Shown piece after piece: positions 6,152 through 6,515 of a stretch of 6,515 nt of DNA (position 1 is its first letter; every line of letters starts with the position of its first letter). This DNA is from Cytophagales bacterium (GTDB lineage: Bacteria > Bacteroidota > Bacteroidia > Cytophagales > Cyclobacteriaceae). The stretch covers positions 1 through 6,515 of the forward strand of contig JAJCYK010000065.1 in NCBI GenBank assembly GCA_029262935.1, read 5' to 3'. The notes beneath the pieces were generated by a model. That model did no database searches and had not been told where the DNA came from. It was given only the letters and a program-made list of their open reading frames with translations. The translations under genes and the position numbers were made by a program.

Positions 6152-6515
6152 ATGAAGAATTACATCGATCTGATCCAGCAGACGTTCAATTTTCCCACCG
6201 AGGAGTTCTCTGTTAAAAACGACCATTTGTACTTTCATGGGGTGCCGTTGATTGATATCATCAACAAATATGGAACACCCCTTCGAATTACCTATCTGCC
6301 CAAGATTTCACAAAATATTCAGCAGGTAAAATCTCATTTTGAAAAAGCTATTAAAAAATATCAGTACCAAGGGGATTATATGTATTGCTATTGTACAAAA
6401 TCTTCTCACTTCCAGTTTATCCTGGAGGAAATTTTGAGGAATGACGTGCATTTGGAAACTTCTTCTGCATTTGACATTGAGATTGTGAGAAGGTTGCACC
6501 AACAAGGTCAATTTC
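6152..6515 (+). CDS. speA: Arginine decarboxylase (biosynthetic, PLP-dependent), N-terminal 121 codons, truncated by window edge
   Basis: Arginine decarboxylase turns arginine into agmatine, the entry to putrescine and spermidine-type polyamines. The visible part begins MKNYIDLIQQTFNFPTEEF and continues with YGTPLRITYLPKIS (40-53) and YCYCTKSSHFQFILEE (78-93), then LETSSAFDIEIVRRL (101-115). This follows the alanine-racemase-fold (type III) PLP decarboxylases: Lys83 in YCTKSSH lines up with the PLP lysine of YPIKVNQ in E. coli SpeA, and LETSSAFD lines up with LEAGSKAE. The sequence is the form I know from Bacteroidota genomes, annotated as arginine decarboxylase and, from memory, shorter (about 460 residues) than E. 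coli SpeA. The ATG at 6152 follows a purine-rich GTAGAAAGAG. The gene is divergent from the deoxyhypusine-synthase-like gene, consistent with a polyamine locus. The substrate-recognition C-terminal part is outside the window, so a related diamino-acid decarboxylase cannot be strictly excluded. Confidence 0.87.
   Translation, partial: MKNYIDLIQQTFNFPTEEFSVKNDHLYFHGVPLIDIINKYGTPLRITYLPKISQNIQQVKSHFEKAIKKYQYQGDYMYCYCTKSSHFQFILEEILRNDVHLETSSAFDIEIVRRLHQQGQF

Noticed and set aside
6308..6511. Open frame of 67 codons on the minus strand at the right edge
   Set aside because: It lies antisense inside the speA-like coding region, whose plus-strand translation is a clear PLP decarboxylase; the antisense product has no family character.
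1..6515. Mobile element, CRISPR array, prophage, defence island or tRNA
   Set aside because: Nearly all bases are accounted for by recognisable housekeeping genes; no direct-repeat arrays, transposase motifs or tRNA cloverleaf patterns were seen.

Overview
This window looks like an ordinary chromosomal housekeeping region of a Bacteroidota bacterium (Flavobacteriia/Cytophagia-like). The evidence is the Bacteroidota-type protein set (a deoxyhypusine-synthase-like protein next to an arginine decarboxylase of the YCYCTKSSHF type, MenA, a tandem UspA protein), the near absence of Shine-Dalgarno sequences before most starts, and a moderately AT-rich base composition judged by eye. The taxon is inferred from protein style; no marker gene for a genus is present.

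Layout: six genes lie on the minus strand and are transcribed from right to left: a deoxyhypusine-synthase-family gene (6044-5067), argS (4995-3211), menA (3209-2298), a two-domain universal stress protein (2226-1381), a YciH/SUI1 translation factor (1376-1032) and the first 324 codons of guaA (973-1, running off the left edge). A seventh gene, an arginine decarboxylase (speA-like), starts at 6152 on the plus strand and runs off the right edge after 121 codons. The argS-menA junction (1 base) and the usp-yciH junction (4 bases) are tight enough to imply co-transcription. The other same-strand gaps are 58-71 bases, so the minus-strand genes may form one long operon or two to three shorter units. 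No stretch longer than about 110 bases lacks a gene. I see no tRNA, rRNA, insertion sequence, CRISPR array, prophage or convincing intrinsic terminator.

How the genes relate: the right end is a polyamine locus in which arginine decarboxylase (arginine to agmatine) is divergent from an NAD-dependent deoxyhypusine-synthase-like enzyme. Bacteria generally lack eIF5A, so the latter should act on a small polyamine rather than a protein. Its catalytic lysine is kept but several residues of the eukaryotic spermidine pocket are replaced, which makes it the most interesting item here. The 107-base region between the two genes holds a perfect 14-base palindrome that could be a shared operator. The remaining genes are core functions: arginyl-tRNA charging, menaquinone synthesis, stress response, translation initiation and GMP synthesis. 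I found no evidence of a defence system or other wholly undescribed multi-gene system.
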